Under the pieces are notes generated by a model that did not search any database, was not told the origin of the DNA, and saw only the letters and a program-made list of their open reading frames with translations. From assembly GCF_014647515.1 (NCBI RefSeq), contig NZ_BMPI01000103.1, forward strand, positions 1 through 32,908: 32,908 nucleotides of DNA, in the 5' to 3' direction. The position numbers and the translations under genes are program-made. Positions 21,447-29,910 of the stretch are shown here, piece by piece. This stretch comes from Dactylosporangium sucinum (GTDB taxonomy: Bacteria > Actinomycetota > Actinomycetes > Mycobacteriales > Micromonosporaceae). The first letter of the stretch is position 1. Each line of letters opens with the position of its first letter.

Positions 21447-24074
21447 TTGGGGCAGAAAACGCTCGTTGACACCATCACCCGTCCCGCACTGCACTTCGCA
21501 GTGCCCGAGCCGCCCCGCTATCACGTGCCGCGACCGCGTCTGCTGGACGCTCTCGATCGAGCCGTGGCGGGGCCTTTGACATTGATCTCCGCTCCGGCGG
21601 GGTGGGGCAAGACCACCCTGCTGGCCGAGTGGGTGGCGGGGGGCCGAGTGCCCTTTCCGCTGGCGTGGTTGACGGTTGAAGCCCACCACGGCCCACGCTT
21701 TTGGGAACACGTGCTGGAAGCGGTGGCCGCGGCGACCGCCGAGCACCAGGTGACGGAGCCGCCGGCCGACGGGGAGGCGCTCGAAGCGCTGGTCGACCTG
21801 CTGCGCCGCCCCGGCCCGCCGGTCGTCCTCATCCTGGACGACCTGCAGGAGCTCTCGGTGCCGCGGGTCTGGGGGGAACTCGAGACGCTGCTTTCCCAGG
21901 CGGGCGAACGCCTGCGTCTCGTCATCGCCTGCCGCACCGATCCGGCGCTCACGCTGTACCGCTTCCGCATCCGCGGCGCGCTGTCCGAGCTGCGCACCGG
22001 CCCGTTGGGCTTCACGCTCGACGAGACGGCGCAGATGCTCGTCGCGCACGGGGTGCGGCTCGCCGAGTCGGCCCTGGTCGAGCTCCACGCGGTGATGAAG
22101 GGGTGGGCCGCCGGCCTGCGCCTCGCCGCGCTGGCGGTGCAGGGTCACCCGGAGCCCGACAGCCTGGTCCCGCGGTTCGCGCTGCAGGACCGGGCGCTGG
22201 GGGAGTACCTGGTGGGCGAGGTCTTCGACACGCTGCCCGAGGACGTCCGCGAAGTCGTCCTGTGCACGTCGGTCCTCGACCAGGTCAGCGCGGAGCTCGT
22301 CGAGGCGCTCACGGGGCGCGTCGACGGGGCCCGCATCCTGGCCCAGCTCGAACACTCCAACCTGTTCGTCGTGCAGGGCAGCGGCAATGCCGGCATGTAC
22401 CGCTGCCACCCGCTGTTCGGTCTCATGCTGTACGACGAGCTCCGCCATCGCCGGCCCGAGCAGGTCCGGCAGCTGCACCGGCGCGCGGCCGACTGGTTCG
22501 CCGCGCACGACCTGCCCGCCGACGCGCTGCGCCACGCACTGGCCGCCCGCAACTGGGGCCAGGCGGCGGACCTGCTCGCGCAGAGCTGGCAGGAGCTCGT
22601 GCCGGGGGCCCGGCTGCGCACCATCAAAGAGCTGGTGCCGCCGCCACCGCAGGAGGTCCGCAACGACCCGAAGCTGGCCCTGGCGTTCGCCGCCGAGCGG
22701 CTCGACGCCAGCGACCCACAGGGGACGGAGACGTTCCTGCATCTCGTGGACCGGTCGCAGCACACGCTGGTCGACTCGGTCCGGGCGCAGCTGCGCCCCA
22801 TCGTGGACAGCTTCCGCATGGCGGAGGCGCATCAAAGCCAGAAGCCCGAGTTGGTACTGGCAACCGCCCCGGCCCTCCTGCGTGAGGACACCGGCCTCGA
22901 CGATCAGGACACCGCGCGCATGCGGGCCCTGGCCCTCGTCGCCGTGGGCGGGGCGCGGCTCATCCAGGGCGACCTCCCGGCCGCCGAGCACGCGCTGCTG
23001 GAGTCGCTCAACCTGGCCCGCCGCTGCGGCGGCGTCCAGTCGCAGCTGGCCGCACTACGACAGCTTGCCCAACTGAACGCGGCAAGGGGCAGACTCACCG
23101 CCGCGATGCGTTACGGCAAGGAAACGCTGGCGCTGGCCGATCGCGAGGGCCAGACGCAGGGCAGCGACGTCGTGTGGGCCCAGCTGACCGTCGCCGAGGT
23201 CTGTTACCTCCAAGCCCGGGTGCGTGCAGCCGAGCATTACCTCGACCGTGCACTCGACGGAGGCGGCCTCGCCGACCCTGGTTTGGTGGCGGTGGCGACC
23301 ATGTCCCGAGCACACATCCGCGCCGCAGCGGGCGACGCGCGAGCAGCGTGCACGGAACTGGCCGCCATCCGCCGCCAGCTGGCCGACTGGCGCTACACCC
23401 CGCGGTTGCAGCACTGCGTCACGCTCGCCGAGGCCGAGCTGCGGCTCGCCGCCGGCGACGTGGAGGCGGCCAAGCGGCTGCTGGCCCTGGAGCCGGTGGA
23501 GATGCTGGCGCCGTGGCTCGGGGTGGTGAAGGCGAAGGCCCACCTCGCCGAGCGGCGGCCGGCGGCGGCGCTGGGTGCGGTGCAGCCGTACCTCGAGCCG
23601 ACCACCGGGTCGCTCGTGTGGACCGTGGACGCCAACCTCACCTCGGCCCGGGCCCTGCGGGCGCTGGGCGACCGGTCGAAGGCCGGACGGTCACTGGAGC
23701 AGGCGCTGCGGTACTGCGACGACGAGTCGATCCGCTGGCCCTTCGTCGCCGGCGGTCAGCCGGTGCGCGAGCTGCTGGTGACGTACCTGCCGGCCGGCAG
23801 CGGCTTCCGCAGCCTCGCCGAGGACATCGCCGCCGAGCTGAACGACTTCGGTCGTCCGGTGGCTGCGGCGGGGGAGCTGGCCGAGCCGCTCACCGAGCGG
23901 GAGCTGGCGGTCCTGCGATACCTGCAGGGCACGCTGTCGGCCGGCGAGATCGCCTCGATGCTCTACGTCTCCGTCAACACCGTGAAGACCCACATGAAGA
24001 ACATCTACCGCAAGCTGGGCGTGGGTCGCCGCCGCGAGGTCATCGAGCGGGCCCGGGAGCTCAACCTGCTGTAA
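21447..24074 (+). CDS. LAL-type (MalT-like) LuxR transcription regulator, LAL2
   Basis: The product has 875 residues if it starts at TTG 21447. I chose TTG because the following residues (GQKTLV) resemble the LAL1 start and GGGAGGGGG lies upstream; GTG at 21423, 21402 or 21366 is possible. Domain order equals LAL1: Walker A APAGWGKT (49-56), Walker B PVVLILDDL (about 125-133), an arm region (LGEYLVGEVFDTLPED), TPR-like helices and a C-terminal LuxR HTH with LTERELAVLRYLQGTLSAGE and VSVNTVKTHMKNIYRKL. The recognition helix differs from LAL1 by single residues, so both may read the same DNA site. A perfect candidate operator lies upstream, suggesting autoregulation or cross-regulation. A strong terminator follows at 24102. 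Confidence 0.92.
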   Translation: MGQKTLVDTITRPALHFAVPEPPRYHVPRPRLLDALDRAVAGPLTLISAPAGWGKTTLLAEWVAGGRVPFPLAWLTVEAHHGPRFWEHVLEAVAAATAEHQVTEPPADGEALEALVDLLRRPGPPVVLILDDLQELSVPRVWGELETLLSQAGERLRLVIACRTDPALTLYRFRIRGALSELRTGPLGFTLDETAQMLVAHGVRLAESALVELHAVMKGWAAGLRLAALAVQGHPEPDSLVPRFALQDRALGEYLVGEVFDTLPEDVREVVLCTSVLDQVSAELVEALTGRVDGARILAQLEHSNLFVVQGSGNAGMYRCHPLFGLMLYDELRHRRPEQVRQLHRRAADWFAAHDLPADALRHALAARNWGQAADLLAQSWQELVPGARLRTIKELVPPPPQEVRNDPKLALAFAAERLDASDPQGTETFLHLVDRSQHTLVDSVRAQLRPIVDSFRMAEAHQSQKPELVLATAPALLREDTGLDDQDTARMRALALVAVGGARLIQGDLPAAEHALLESLNLARRCGGVQSQLAALRQLAQLNAARGRLTAAMRYGKETLALADREGQTQGSDVVWAQLTVAEVCYLQARVRAAEHYLDRALDGGGLADPGLVAVATMSRAHIRAAAGDARAACTELAAIRRQLADWRYTPRLQHCVTLAEAELRLAAGDVEAAKRLLALEPVEMLAPWLGVVKAKAHLAERRPAAALGAVQPYLEPTTGSLVWTVDANLTSARALRALGDRSKAGRSLEQALRYCDDESIRWPFVAGGQPVRELLVTYLPAGSGFRSLAEDIAAELNDFGRPVAAAGELAEPLTERELAVLRYLQGTLSAGEIASMLYVSVNTVKTHMKNIYRKLGVGRRREVIERARELNLL

Positions 24075-24101
24075 GCCGAACCGCTGCTCCTGCTTCGCAG
24101 A

Positions 24102-24134
24102 GCGCGACCACACCCGCCCGGTGGTCGCGCTTTT
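24102..24134 (+). terminator. Terminator of LAL2
   Basis: A perfect 10-bp stem GCGCGACCAC (24102-24111) with its complement at 24121-24130, a 9-base loop, then TTTT. It begins 27 bases after the stop codon. Confidence 0.9.
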
Positions 24135-24203
24135 CTGTATCCTCTTGCCGGCTGCCGGCACTCGGCAACCGGGCCGACGTCGATACACATATACGCAGAC
24201 AGC

Positions 24204-24234
24204 AGCGGCGGCGTCCACGATGGACGCCGCCGCT
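24204..24234 (-). terminator. Terminator of the second DUF7144 gene
   Basis: A perfect 14-bp stem (AGCGGCGGCGTCCA at 24204-24217, complement at 24221-24234) with a 3-base loop, 28 bases beyond the stop codon of the minus-strand gene. No T-tract follows. Confidence 0.75.
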
Positions 24235-24262
24235 GGGGTTGTGCGATGCGGGAAAGGCGCGT

Positions 24263-25075
24263 TCAGTGCTCCACGTACGGCCGGGCGCCGATGGCGGCCA
24301 GCTGCTGCGGCCCGCCGTCCTCGTCGTCGGCGGCCGCGATGACGACCGGCAACGGGTCGACCAGCGGGTCGAGGGTGGCGCGCTGGACGGGCACCACGGA
24401 GTCCTCCACGGGCTCGCCGAGCTGCACCGGCACCGTGGCGTGGCCGATCGCCTTGGTCCACGTCGCCGGCTCGTCGGCCTCGACGAGCTCGGCCTCGATG
24501 GTCTCCGACGGGACCGCCCCCGGGTCGACCATCAGGTCCACCAGGATGATGTCGCTGTTCGCCGCGCTGTGCCGGACGATCGGGCGGCCCGCCTTGTGCC
24601 GGCCGCGGTACGCGTCGGAGCGGTCATTGCGCCGCAGCGCCAGCTTGGCGGCCGGCGCCTGCGCCGGCAGGTCCTCGTCGTCCTCGTCGTCCTCGGCGCG
24701 GCCGCGGGGCACGGTCAGGACGAAGAGGATGATCACGTCGAGCGAGACCATCAGCAGTGACCAGGCCGGGTACGCCCGAAGCATGGCCAGCTGCGAGATC
24801 GCGTGCAGCGCGACGATGCCCGCCGCGGCGAACTTGACCGCGCCCTTGCGCCGGCGCAGCGCGAGACCGGTGACGCCGAGCAGCACGCCGAGCGTCACCG
24901 TGGCGGCGGCCCAGGTGCCGGCGCTGGTGAACGCCACGGCATTCCGGTCGAAGCCCACTCCACCGCTGGCGAACCCCACCAGCAGCCCTTGCGAGACGTT
25001 CAGCGTGCCCACGAGCGTGAGCATCGTCGTGCCGAACGCCGTCCATTCCCTCACCGCACCGCCGCCGTTGCGCAT
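24263..25075 (-). CDS. DUF7144-like membrane protein with acidic tail
   Basis: The product has 270 residues from ATG 25075, with GGGAGA about nine bases upstream. Four membrane helices (about 12-36, 50-73, 79-98 and 101-122) share with the first DUF7144 protein the ending AYPAWSLLMVSLDVIILFVL. The remaining 145 residues are a soluble tail with an acidic block (EDDEDDEDLP), a basic RRNDRSDAYRGRHK stretch and a long Glu/Val-rich part (IEAELVEADE). The two paralogs keep the membrane part but have unrelated tails. The gene lies tail-to-tail with LAL2. Its upstream region is long and holds a hairpin and candidate operator G. Function is unknown. Confidence 0.75.
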   Translation of the reverse strand: MRNGGGAVREWTAFGTTMLTLVGTLNVSQGLLVGFASGGVGFDRNAVAFTSAGTWAAATVTLGVLLGVTGLALRRRKGAVKFAAAGIVALHAISQLAMLRAYPAWSLLMVSLDVIILFVLTVPRGRAEDDEDDEDLPAQAPAAKLALRRNDRSDAYRGRHKAGRPIVRHSAANSDIILVDLMVDPGAVPSETIEAELVEADEPATWTKAIGHATVPVQLGEPVEDSVVPVQRATLDPLVDPLPVVIAAADDEDGGPQQLAAIGARPYVEH

Positions 25076-25150
25076 CCGCGGTCGTCTCCCTTGCCTGAGT
25101 CGATGCCTGTGTGTCGAAGAAGAAGGAGGGATGAGCGGGAAAAACGTTGA

Positions 25151-25190
25151 GGCCGTGCCGGCCCCGGTCGGAACCGAGACCGGCACGGCC
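25151..25190 (-). terminator. Hairpin between the phosphatase and DUF7144 genes
   Basis: An 11-bp perfect stem (GGCCGTGCCGG at 25151-25161, complement at 25180-25190) with a smaller inner stem. On the minus strand it is followed by TCAACGTTTTTC, so it can end the phosphatase transcript or act as an attenuator ahead of the DUF7144 gene. Apart from this and operator G, I see nothing clear in 25076-25481. Confidence 0.65.
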
Positions 25191-25431
25191 TATTTCCCCC
25201 GTTACTTGTTCCCCCCGGAACAGGCGCGACAAGTGGTGTCCCGATCACGCCGCCCGCGCGACCGATCCACCGGCGTCGACCCCTCCGTGCCGGTGACCGA
25301 GAGGCGGTTGATCCCTCCCGCGGACGAGGGCGGATCCCCCGGCCGTCCCGGTTCCCGGACATCGGCGCCAGCCGAAATCGGCAACGTGTCGTGCCTGGAG
25401 ACATGATTCGAGCGATCGGGGTGAGCAGGGA

Positions 25432-25448
25432 TCACCCTCGATGGGTGA
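25432..25448. promoter_or_regulatory. Candidate operator G (perfect)
   Basis: TCACCC-TCGAT-GGGTGA. It lies 33 bases beyond the phosphatase stop and about 365 bp upstream of the DUF7144 start at 25075. GGGGTGAG nearby (25418-25425) adds another half-site. Confidence 0.5.
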
Positions 25449-25481
25449 CCAGGCGGGTGGCCGCCCGGCGACCGGCTTGCG

Positions 25482-26171
25482 TTACACCGGCTCGGCAGCC
25501 AGGAGACAGGCGTCGTCGTCGGGGTTGCCGCGCCGGGCGTGGTCGATGGCGTTGCGCAGGCGTTCGCCGGGGGCCGAGGTGCGCATGGCGAGGCGGACGT
25601 CCTCGGCAAGGTCCTGCACGCCCTGGTCGATGGCCTGGTCGCGCTGCTCGACGACGCCGTCGGTGTACATGAACAGCAGCTCCCCGGCGCGCAGCTCGAC
25701 GACGGCCTGGCAGTACCGCGCCGCCGGGTCGACGCCGAGCGCCATGCCGGGTGGCTGGAAGAGCGGCGAGACGCCATCGGCCGTCGCGCGCAGGATCGGC
25801 AGGTGGCCGGCGCGGGCCCAGGTGAGCGTGCGGTCGGCCGGGCGGAACCGGCCGCACACGGCGGTCGCGATCATCGTCGGGTTCCGGCGGCACAGCATGC
25901 GGTTGAGCGCCGACAGCACGGCGCCGGGTTCGTCGCCGGCGAGCGCCAGGCGGGTCATCGCGGCCCGCAGTTGGACCATCGTGGCGGCCGCGGTCGGGCC
26001 GTGGCCCATGACGTCGCCGACGGCCAGCATGACGTCGCCGCCGGGGAGGGCGATGCTGAGGTACCAGTCGCCGCCGACGTTCGCGATGCGGTCGGCGACC
26101 TCGCACCGAACCGCGACACGGACGCCGTTGACATCGTCTTGCAACGCGAGATCGTGCACCGCGAGAGCCAT
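25482..26171 (-). CDS. Minimal SpoIIE/PP2C-type serine phosphatase
   Basis: The product has 229 residues from ATG 26171 (another ATG four codons upstream is possible). It consists only of the PPM/SpoIIE catalytic domain: NVGGDWYLSIALPGGDVMLAVGDVMGHG with metal aspartates Asp35 and Asp53, then ARAGHLPILR, GMALGVD, LLFMYTDGVVEQRD and the closing DDDACLLAA. There is no sensor, kinase or STAS domain, and the usual helical linker ahead of GGDW is shortened. Such phosphatases dephosphorylate anti-sigma-factor antagonists in partner-switching systems; no antagonist or anti-sigma gene is nearby. It lies downstream of LAL3 on the same strand (145-bp gap), with a CCACCCGGGTGG palindrome at 26293-26304 in that gap. 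Confidence 0.88.
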   Translation of the reverse strand: MALAVHDLALQDDVNGVRVAVRCEVADRIANVGGDWYLSIALPGGDVMLAVGDVMGHGPTAAATMVQLRAAMTRLALAGDEPGAVLSALNRMLCRRNPTMIATAVCGRFRPADRTLTWARAGHLPILRATADGVSPLFQPPGMALGVDPAARYCQAVVELRAGELLFMYTDGVVEQRDQAIDQGVQDLAEDVRLAMRTSAPGERLRNAIDHARRGNPDDDACLLAAEPV

Positions 26172-26316
26172 CACGCACCACATCCTCGGCCCGGGGTCGC
26201 CGCCGGTCGGAGCACCGGTGACCGCAATATCGTGGCCTCCGGCGGCGGGTGGGCGGCTCGCCCGGACCGGGTGGTTCGCCGCGTGATCGCAGCCACCCGG
26301 GTGGGTCAGACGGGGC

Positions 26317-29109
26317 TCAGATGAGGCTCAGCTCCCTTCCCCGGCGTACCGCGTCGCGGCGCCGGCTCACCCCCAGCTTGCGGTAGACGTGCCGGACGTG
26401 CGTCTTCACCGTGTTGGCCGAGACGCTGAGCACGGTCGCGATCTCGGCGATCGAGAGCATGCTGCGCAGGTACTGCAGGACCAGTGTCTCCCGCTCGGTG
26501 AGCTGCTCGGTGAGCCGCTCGTCGATCACGGGCGGCGCGGAGACCGGTTCGGCGACGCCCTCCGGCTCCGGCATCGCGGCCGTCGGAGCCGTCGCGGCCG
26601 CCGGGGCCGACCCCGGCAAGGGTACGGGCACCGGCACCGGTGCGGGCGGCAGTGAGCGGTCGTCGGGCGGGTCGAGCAGCTCCGAGATCCACGAGCCGTG
26701 CCCGATGAACGGCAGCCGGATGTTCTCAGGCCCGGCCAGCCGCAGCGCCCGTTCGATCCGCTCGGTGGCTCCCGGCAGGTCGCCGAGCTGCCGCAACGCC
26801 TGTGCCAGCAGTACCATCGCCGCCACCGTCGTCACCAGGGACACGGGCTCGACGGCCAGCACGCGCTCCACGGTGCGCGCCGCGGCCGCCGGGTTGCCCT
26901 CGGCGAGGCTCACCCGGGCCGAGGCCAGGGCCACCTCCGGGTCGCCCGGCCGGAGGTGCTCCGTGTCGTCCAGGATGTCGCGCGCCTTGTCCAGGTAGCC
27001 GTCGAGCAGGCACAGGTCCGCGTGCAGCACCCCTACGGCGACCCCCGCCGTAGGGGTGAGCGCGGAGCTGCGCCAGCCGAGCAGCGGCTCGAGCGCCTCG
27101 GCGGCGCCGGCGTGGTCGTCCTGGGCGTGCAGCAGCTGGGCGAAGGCGAGCGCGCCGGCCACCCACTGGCCGGGGTCCGCCGACGTGTGCGCGCTGATGC
27201 TCTCCTCCAGGTGGAACCGGGCCTCGTCCAGCTGCCCGCGCTCGCGGCACACGGCGGCGAGGACCAGCCGGGCGTAACTGATGCTGCGCGCCTCGGCGAT
27301 GCCCGCGTCCCGGCAGCCGTCGATGACCCGCCGCGCGCAGGCCGCCGCCGCGGACAGCCGGCCCCGCATGAGGTGGGCGATCGCCTGCTGGCGGTTCGCC
27401 TGCGCGACCAGCAGGTTGAAGCCGGAGGTGCGGGCCAGCTCGGCGCCGCGCTCCAGGGCCGCCTCGGCCTCGTCGACCGACCCGCCGGCCAGCTCGGCCC
27501 CGGACAGCGCCAGGTAGGCCACCGCCCGGGCGGCGTCCGTCGAGTCCGCGTACAGGTGCTCGCCGGTCGCCTCCTCGGTCCGGGCCAGCAGGCGCACGGC
27601 CGCGGTACCGCTGCGCTGCGGGTCCTCCAACGCGGTGCCCTCGGCGACCCGCAGCGCGGCCAGGATCTCCGCCTGGGTCGCACCGGGTGACTCGCCGAGC
27701 GCGCGCTCGCCCAGCCGGATGAAGGCCGACATGCCGTTGTGGTCGCCGGTGTCCCGGCAGCAGACGGCGAGCGCGAAGGCGAGCAGCGGGCGCTCGGCGA
27801 TGTCCTGCGGCGGGCGTGGTCCGGCGCGCGGGGACAGTACGCGTGGGCCCGAGCCGATGAGCTCCGGCCAGTACTGGAAGAAGATGCGCTCGGCGGTGAT
27901 CCAGTCCCCGCCGGCCGCCGCGTGGGCGAGCGCGTCGCTCGGCAGCCCGTTCGCCGCGTACCAGCCGGCGGCCGCGCGGTGCAGGTTGCGCTCCTCGGCC
28001 GGCAGCGTGGTCCGTACCTCGGCGCGCAGGACGGCGCGCAGGAGGCGGCGGTACCGGTACCAGGAGTGGGAGCCGCCGTAGAAGGTGGCGAGCGCGTTGG
28101 CCCGGCTCATCTGGGCCAGCAGGCGGGCGCCGCCGCGGCTGCCGGTCAGCGCCTCGACCAGCCCGGGGCACACCGTCTCCAGGATCGACGTGCGCAGCAT
28201 GACCTCGCGCAGGTCGGGGTCCAGGTGCTGGAGGATCTCGCGCCGGACGTACTCGCCCAGCCCCACGCCCTCGTTCAGCCCGGAGTCGCCGACGAGCAGA
28301 TCGGTGATGATCCGCTCGGGCTCGTGCCGGCCGACCATGGCGGCCAGGATCACCGCGACCGCGGCCGGCCAGCCCTCGGTCACGTGCCAGAGCGAGTACC
28401 GGAAGTGCTGCGCGAGGCGCACGTCGTACCCGGCGGCGAGGCCCGCCACCTCATCGTGGGTGAACGAGAGGTGATCGGTGCGCAGCTCGATGAGCTGGCC
28501 GCGGACCCGCCAGCGGTACAGCGACAGGGGCGGCTCGCTGCGGGCCAGGATGAAGAAGCTGATGCGCTCGCCGAGCCGCGCGATGAGCCGCTCCAGGCGC
28601 CGCAGGACCACCAGGTTGGTGACGTTGTGCAGGTCGTCGAGGACCACAACGGCGCGCTCGTGACGCTGCGCGTTGCTCCATGCGTAGGTTGCCGGGTCGA
28701 CGGCGATGCCGGCCGCGGTGAGGGCGGTCGTCATCTGGCGCCAGGCGGCCGCGCCGCAGTTGGCCTCGAACCGCACGTACGCGGTGCGGCCCGGCGCCCT
28801 GCCCGAGCGGATCCAGGAGGTGGCGAGCACGGTCTTGCCCCAGCCCGTGGGGGCGCACAGCAGCGTCACCGGGTGCGCGACGGCCGCGTCGAGCTGGTCG
28901 AGGAGCCGGGCCCGGGCGAGGTGGGTGCCGGGCAGCTCGGGAACTCCGTCATCATCCGGTCGCGGGTCGAGCTGGTGCGAGCGGATCTCCATGGGACGGA
29001 CCGCCGACGGGGTCCATCCCGACGCGCCGAGAAACCGTTCGGCGGCGTCGTTGTGCGCCAATCTGTCGAGGGTGCTCTCGCGTGGACCGGTGTGCTGACT
29101 CGTGTGCAC
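26317..29109 (-). CDS. LAL-type (MalT-like) LuxR transcription regulator, LAL3
   Basis: The product has 930 residues from GTG 29109, selected because GGGAG lies five bases upstream; an in-frame start at 29193 or the ATG at 28992 are alternatives. Walker A is CAPTGWGKT (about 85-93), the Walker B region is AVVVLDDLHN, the arm region is LGEYVRREILQHLDPD, and TPR-like helices follow. A Pro/Ala linker (PVPVPVPLPG) precedes the C-terminal LuxR HTH (LTERETLVLQYLRSMLSIAE, VSANTVKTHVRHVYRKL). The recognition helix is less similar to LAL1 and LAL2 than those are to each other, so it may read a different site. An internal 13-bp inverted repeat lies at 27028-27058. No well-matched TCACCC-N5-GGGTGA site lies upstream; only a degenerate one at 29425-29441. 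Confidence 0.92.
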   Translation of the reverse strand: MHTSQHTGPRESTLDRLAHNDAAERFLGASGWTPSAVRPMEIRSHQLDPRPDDDGVPELPGTHLARARLLDQLDAAVAHPVTLLCAPTGWGKTVLATSWIRSGRAPGRTAYVRFEANCGAAAWRQMTTALTAAGIAVDPATYAWSNAQRHERAVVVLDDLHNVTNLVVLRRLERLIARLGERISFFILARSEPPLSLYRWRVRGQLIELRTDHLSFTHDEVAGLAAGYDVRLAQHFRYSLWHVTEGWPAAVAVILAAMVGRHEPERIITDLLVGDSGLNEGVGLGEYVRREILQHLDPDLREVMLRTSILETVCPGLVEALTGSRGGARLLAQMSRANALATFYGGSHSWYRYRRLLRAVLRAEVRTTLPAEERNLHRAAAGWYAANGLPSDALAHAAAGGDWITAERIFFQYWPELIGSGPRVLSPRAGPRPPQDIAERPLLAFALAVCCRDTGDHNGMSAFIRLGERALGESPGATQAEILAALRVAEGTALEDPQRSGTAAVRLLARTEEATGEHLYADSTDAARAVAYLALSGAELAGGSVDEAEAALERGAELARTSGFNLLVAQANRQQAIAHLMRGRLSAAAACARRVIDGCRDAGIAEARSISYARLVLAAVCRERGQLDEARFHLEESISAHTSADPGQWVAGALAFAQLLHAQDDHAGAAEALEPLLGWRSSALTPTAGVAVGVLHADLCLLDGYLDKARDILDDTEHLRPGDPEVALASARVSLAEGNPAAAARTVERVLAVEPVSLVTTVAAMVLLAQALRQLGDLPGATERIERALRLAGPENIRLPFIGHGSWISELLDPPDDRSLPPAPVPVPVPLPGSAPAAATAPTAAMPEPEGVAEPVSAPPVIDERLTEQLTERETLVLQYLRSMLSIAEIATVLSVSANTVKTHVRHVYRKLGVSRRRDAVRRGRELSLI
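27028..27058. repeat. Perfect 13-bp inverted repeat inside the LAL3 gene
   Basis: CACCCCTACGGCG (27028-27040), a 5-base spacer, then its exact complement (27046-27058), within the TPR-coding part. The outer CACCCCTAC resembles the arm and spacer of operator F. Confidence 0.7.
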
Positions 29110-29910
29110 CGTCACTCCCGAAGCCGCGGGGTATACGACGTGCGGATCGAACCTTTCCGGGGGTGTGAATGGCCGACTACCGACGCGGACCACCTTAGAT
29201 CTCAGGGTGCTCCGTGGGGAGTCCTACATTTAAAAACATCGATTGAAACAGCCGTGGAGGCGACCCCACTTCCGGGGATTCGGCGGCCAGTAAATAGACG
29301 GCTGACGATGTGCTGCTGAGTTGCAGTGAACTCCGTGTGCACATGCGCCCTGGCAAACGGTAGAATTTGTCCGGTTTTGCTGTCGGCGTGAGTTGTGGCC
29401 GACCGGCCCTCGGCTACGGACCGTGAACCCCCACGGGGTAGGGACGGGGCGGAGTCCCCGCCGGGTGTGGCGTCAGGGGTGGCCTCGCAGGTGAGATGGC
29501 ATGATCGTTCGAACAAAAGATCGCAATCTACCTATGGGCGCGGCGTGTCGCGGTTCGATCTACTTAAATTCACGTTGCCAACTACTTAATGATCGAGCCG
29601 GAAGTTCGGATCATCGCTCTGAATTACAGCCGTGTCATCAAGGACACTCCTCCTAGATGGCACGTCGAGTACTCAATCATGTGCCAATCTGCAAGTTGCA
29701 GGGCGAGATGGGCGATATTTCCGACATGTTCCGGCACCGGGTCGGCCCCGATTGCGCCATCTGAGCCCCGATCGAGTGACAGCCGATCGTCTACGGCCTT
29801 GTAGAACCTGGAATCCGGCGTTCGGCCCGGATGCCCGCCTTCACCCGGCTTGCGCCGCCGGCCCCGATGCGACTCGGCTTGAGCCCGCTTGTGCTCGCCT
29901 CGGCCCTGCT
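29110..29910. other. Long non-coding spacer upstream of LAL3, AT-richer than the rest
   Basis: About 800 bases without a convincing gene. From about 29215 to 29350 and from 29500 to 29720 the sequence is clearly AT-richer than its surroundings, with ATTTAAAAACATCGATTGAA near 29227 and two copies of CTACTTAA (29560-29567 and 29582-29589). GAACCC-CCACG-GGGTAG at 29425-29441 is a weak relative of the operator series. Short frames here have atypical codon use. It may hold the LAL3 promoter, a small RNA or decayed acquired DNA. Confidence 0.6.

Noticed and set aside
21439..25149. Shared 11-mer GAAAAACGTTG at 21439 (LAL2 start) and 25139
   Set aside because: It is rare for this GC content, but only two copies in different contexts (one at a start codon, one next to a hairpin), so no model explains it.
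25131..25406. Plus-strand 91-codon frame preceded by AAGGAGGG
   Set aside because: The ribosome-site match leaves only one base before the ATG, the frame contains the 25151-25190 hairpin, and no family features are visible; probably chance.
26293..26304. CCACCCGGGTGG palindrome upstream of the minimal phosphatase
   Set aside because: It has no 5-base spacer and imperfect arms compared with the operator series; not counted as a site.
29425..29441. GAACCC-CCACG-GGGTAG upstream of LAL3
   Set aside because: It has several mismatches to TCACCC-N5-GGGTGA and lies over 300 bp from the start; too weak to call.
29589..29804. 71-codon plus-strand frame in the AT-rich spacer
   Set aside because: Its codon use differs from real genes here and no ribosome site or family feature is visible.
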